From NCBI GenBank assembly GCA_035568375.1, contig DATMOG010000107.1, forward strand, positions 1 to 39,448: DNA of 39,448 bases, in the 5' to 3' direction. Under the pieces are notes generated by a model that saw nothing but the letters and a program-made list of their open reading frames with translations, searched no databases and was not told the DNA's origin. This stretch comes from JACDET01 sp035568375. Its GTDB lineage: Bacteria; Patescibacteriota; Microgenomatia; Levybacterales; UBA12049. Positions 39,354 through 39,448 of the stretch are shown one piece after another; position 1 is the stretch's first letter, and every line of letters starts with the position of its first letter. The translations under genes and the position numbers were made by a program.

Positions 39354-39371
39354 GTTCACGTGAGTGAACAT
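39354..39371 (+). promoter_or_regulatory. Hairpin enclosing the transposase start codon
   Basis: TGTTCAC-GTGA-GTGAACA, a perfect 7-bp stem; the GTG start is at the stem-loop junction, so the fold would hide it from ribosomes. Confidence 0.6.
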
Positions 39372-39448
39372 ATTCTCAAGCGTCACAATAAAACATTGCT
39401 ATTGTTTCATCTGGTATGTCCAGTAAAATACAGAAGGAAAGTATTTAC
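39360..39448 (+). CDS. tnpA: IS200/IS605-type Y1 transposase, N-terminal part (cut by window end)
   Basis: 29 residues from a GTG start: MSEHILKRHNKTLLLFHLVC followed by PVKYRRKVF. This is the opening of single-strand Y1 transposases of the IS200/IS605 group and their REP-associated relatives, whose HLVFxxKYRRxV strand is highly conserved. The catalytic HUH motif and Tyr lie beyond the window. TATAAT (39348-39353) is 6 bases before the start, so the mRNA may be leaderless. Two hairpins before and over the start recall the ends and the translation-hiding stem of IS200. Confidence 0.75.
   Translation, partial: MSEHILKRHNKTLLLFHLVCPVKYRRKVF

Noticed and set aside
1..39448. tRNA, rRNA or other standard RNA genes
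   Set aside because: I looked for TTC-loop/CCA-like ends and rRNA signatures in the intergenic regions and saw none; a tRNAscan or Infernal run would be decisive.

Overview
The window is AT-rich bacterial DNA using the standard code (TGA is a genuine stop, for example in leuA). The gene repertoire resembles a Patescibacteria/CPR bacterium, most likely of the Microgenomates group. Pointers to this are a surface protein with an N-terminal 'HGIG' domain plus dockerin repeats, a glycosyltransferase C-terminus of a type I associate with this group, single-domain response regulators, and many starts placed 5 to 7 bases after a TATAAT box, as expected for leaderless mRNAs. This assignment is inference, because no rRNA or tRNA gene was seen.

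Layout. (1) 1-1440, minus strand: a leucine operon (leuA, start of leuC) behind a leucine-rich leader peptide and an intrinsic terminator, a classical attenuator. (2) 1465-5735: a small membrane protein, an APC-type permease, decayed DNA with a Tn3-transposase remnant and a truncated glycosyltransferase, and a FAM173-like methyltransferase. (3) 5736-8941, minus: MASE1-PAS-PAS histidine kinase followed by two receiver-only response regulators. (4) 9098-11413: a glyoxalase-family fragment, a large unrecognised protein with a weak glycosyltransferase look, and a one-domain asparaginase-like protein behind a leader terminator. (5) 11754-19728: an envelope redox and metal block with DipZ-like thiol reductase, membrane-anchored MsrB, LemA plus TPM protein, and a minus-strand operon of a haem-type membrane reductase fused to HxHP domains, a secreted protein with mature N-terminal His, a YcnI-like copper-binding protein and a PKD protein. 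(6) 19956-27369: a heterodimeric ABC exporter, a dockerin/beta-helix surface protein, DUF1697 and NadC.

(7) 27439-34163 is the most interesting region: an XRE repressor gene lies among three near-identical palindromes (core GTTACAA-N2-TTGTAAC). Each sits just downstream of a promoter -10 box. The controlled units would be a previously unlisted 40-residue membrane microprotein, a PAS protein followed by a GAF-PAS kinase and a response regulator (plus a dead duplicate of it), and a small HTH-like ORF followed by a triple-PAS-GAF kinase. I infer a repressor-controlled sensory regulon.

(8) 34239-39448 is accessory DNA: a PAP2 phosphatase/UbiA pair, a nucleotidyltransferase-like protein, an S33 peptidase, a VapBC-type toxin-antitoxin pair, an IS200/IS605-type transposase cut by the window end, and four copies of a dispersed repeat. 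The repeat carries a promoter and two mini-ORFs whose copies differ partly by synonymous changes, suggesting a decayed or miniature coding element.
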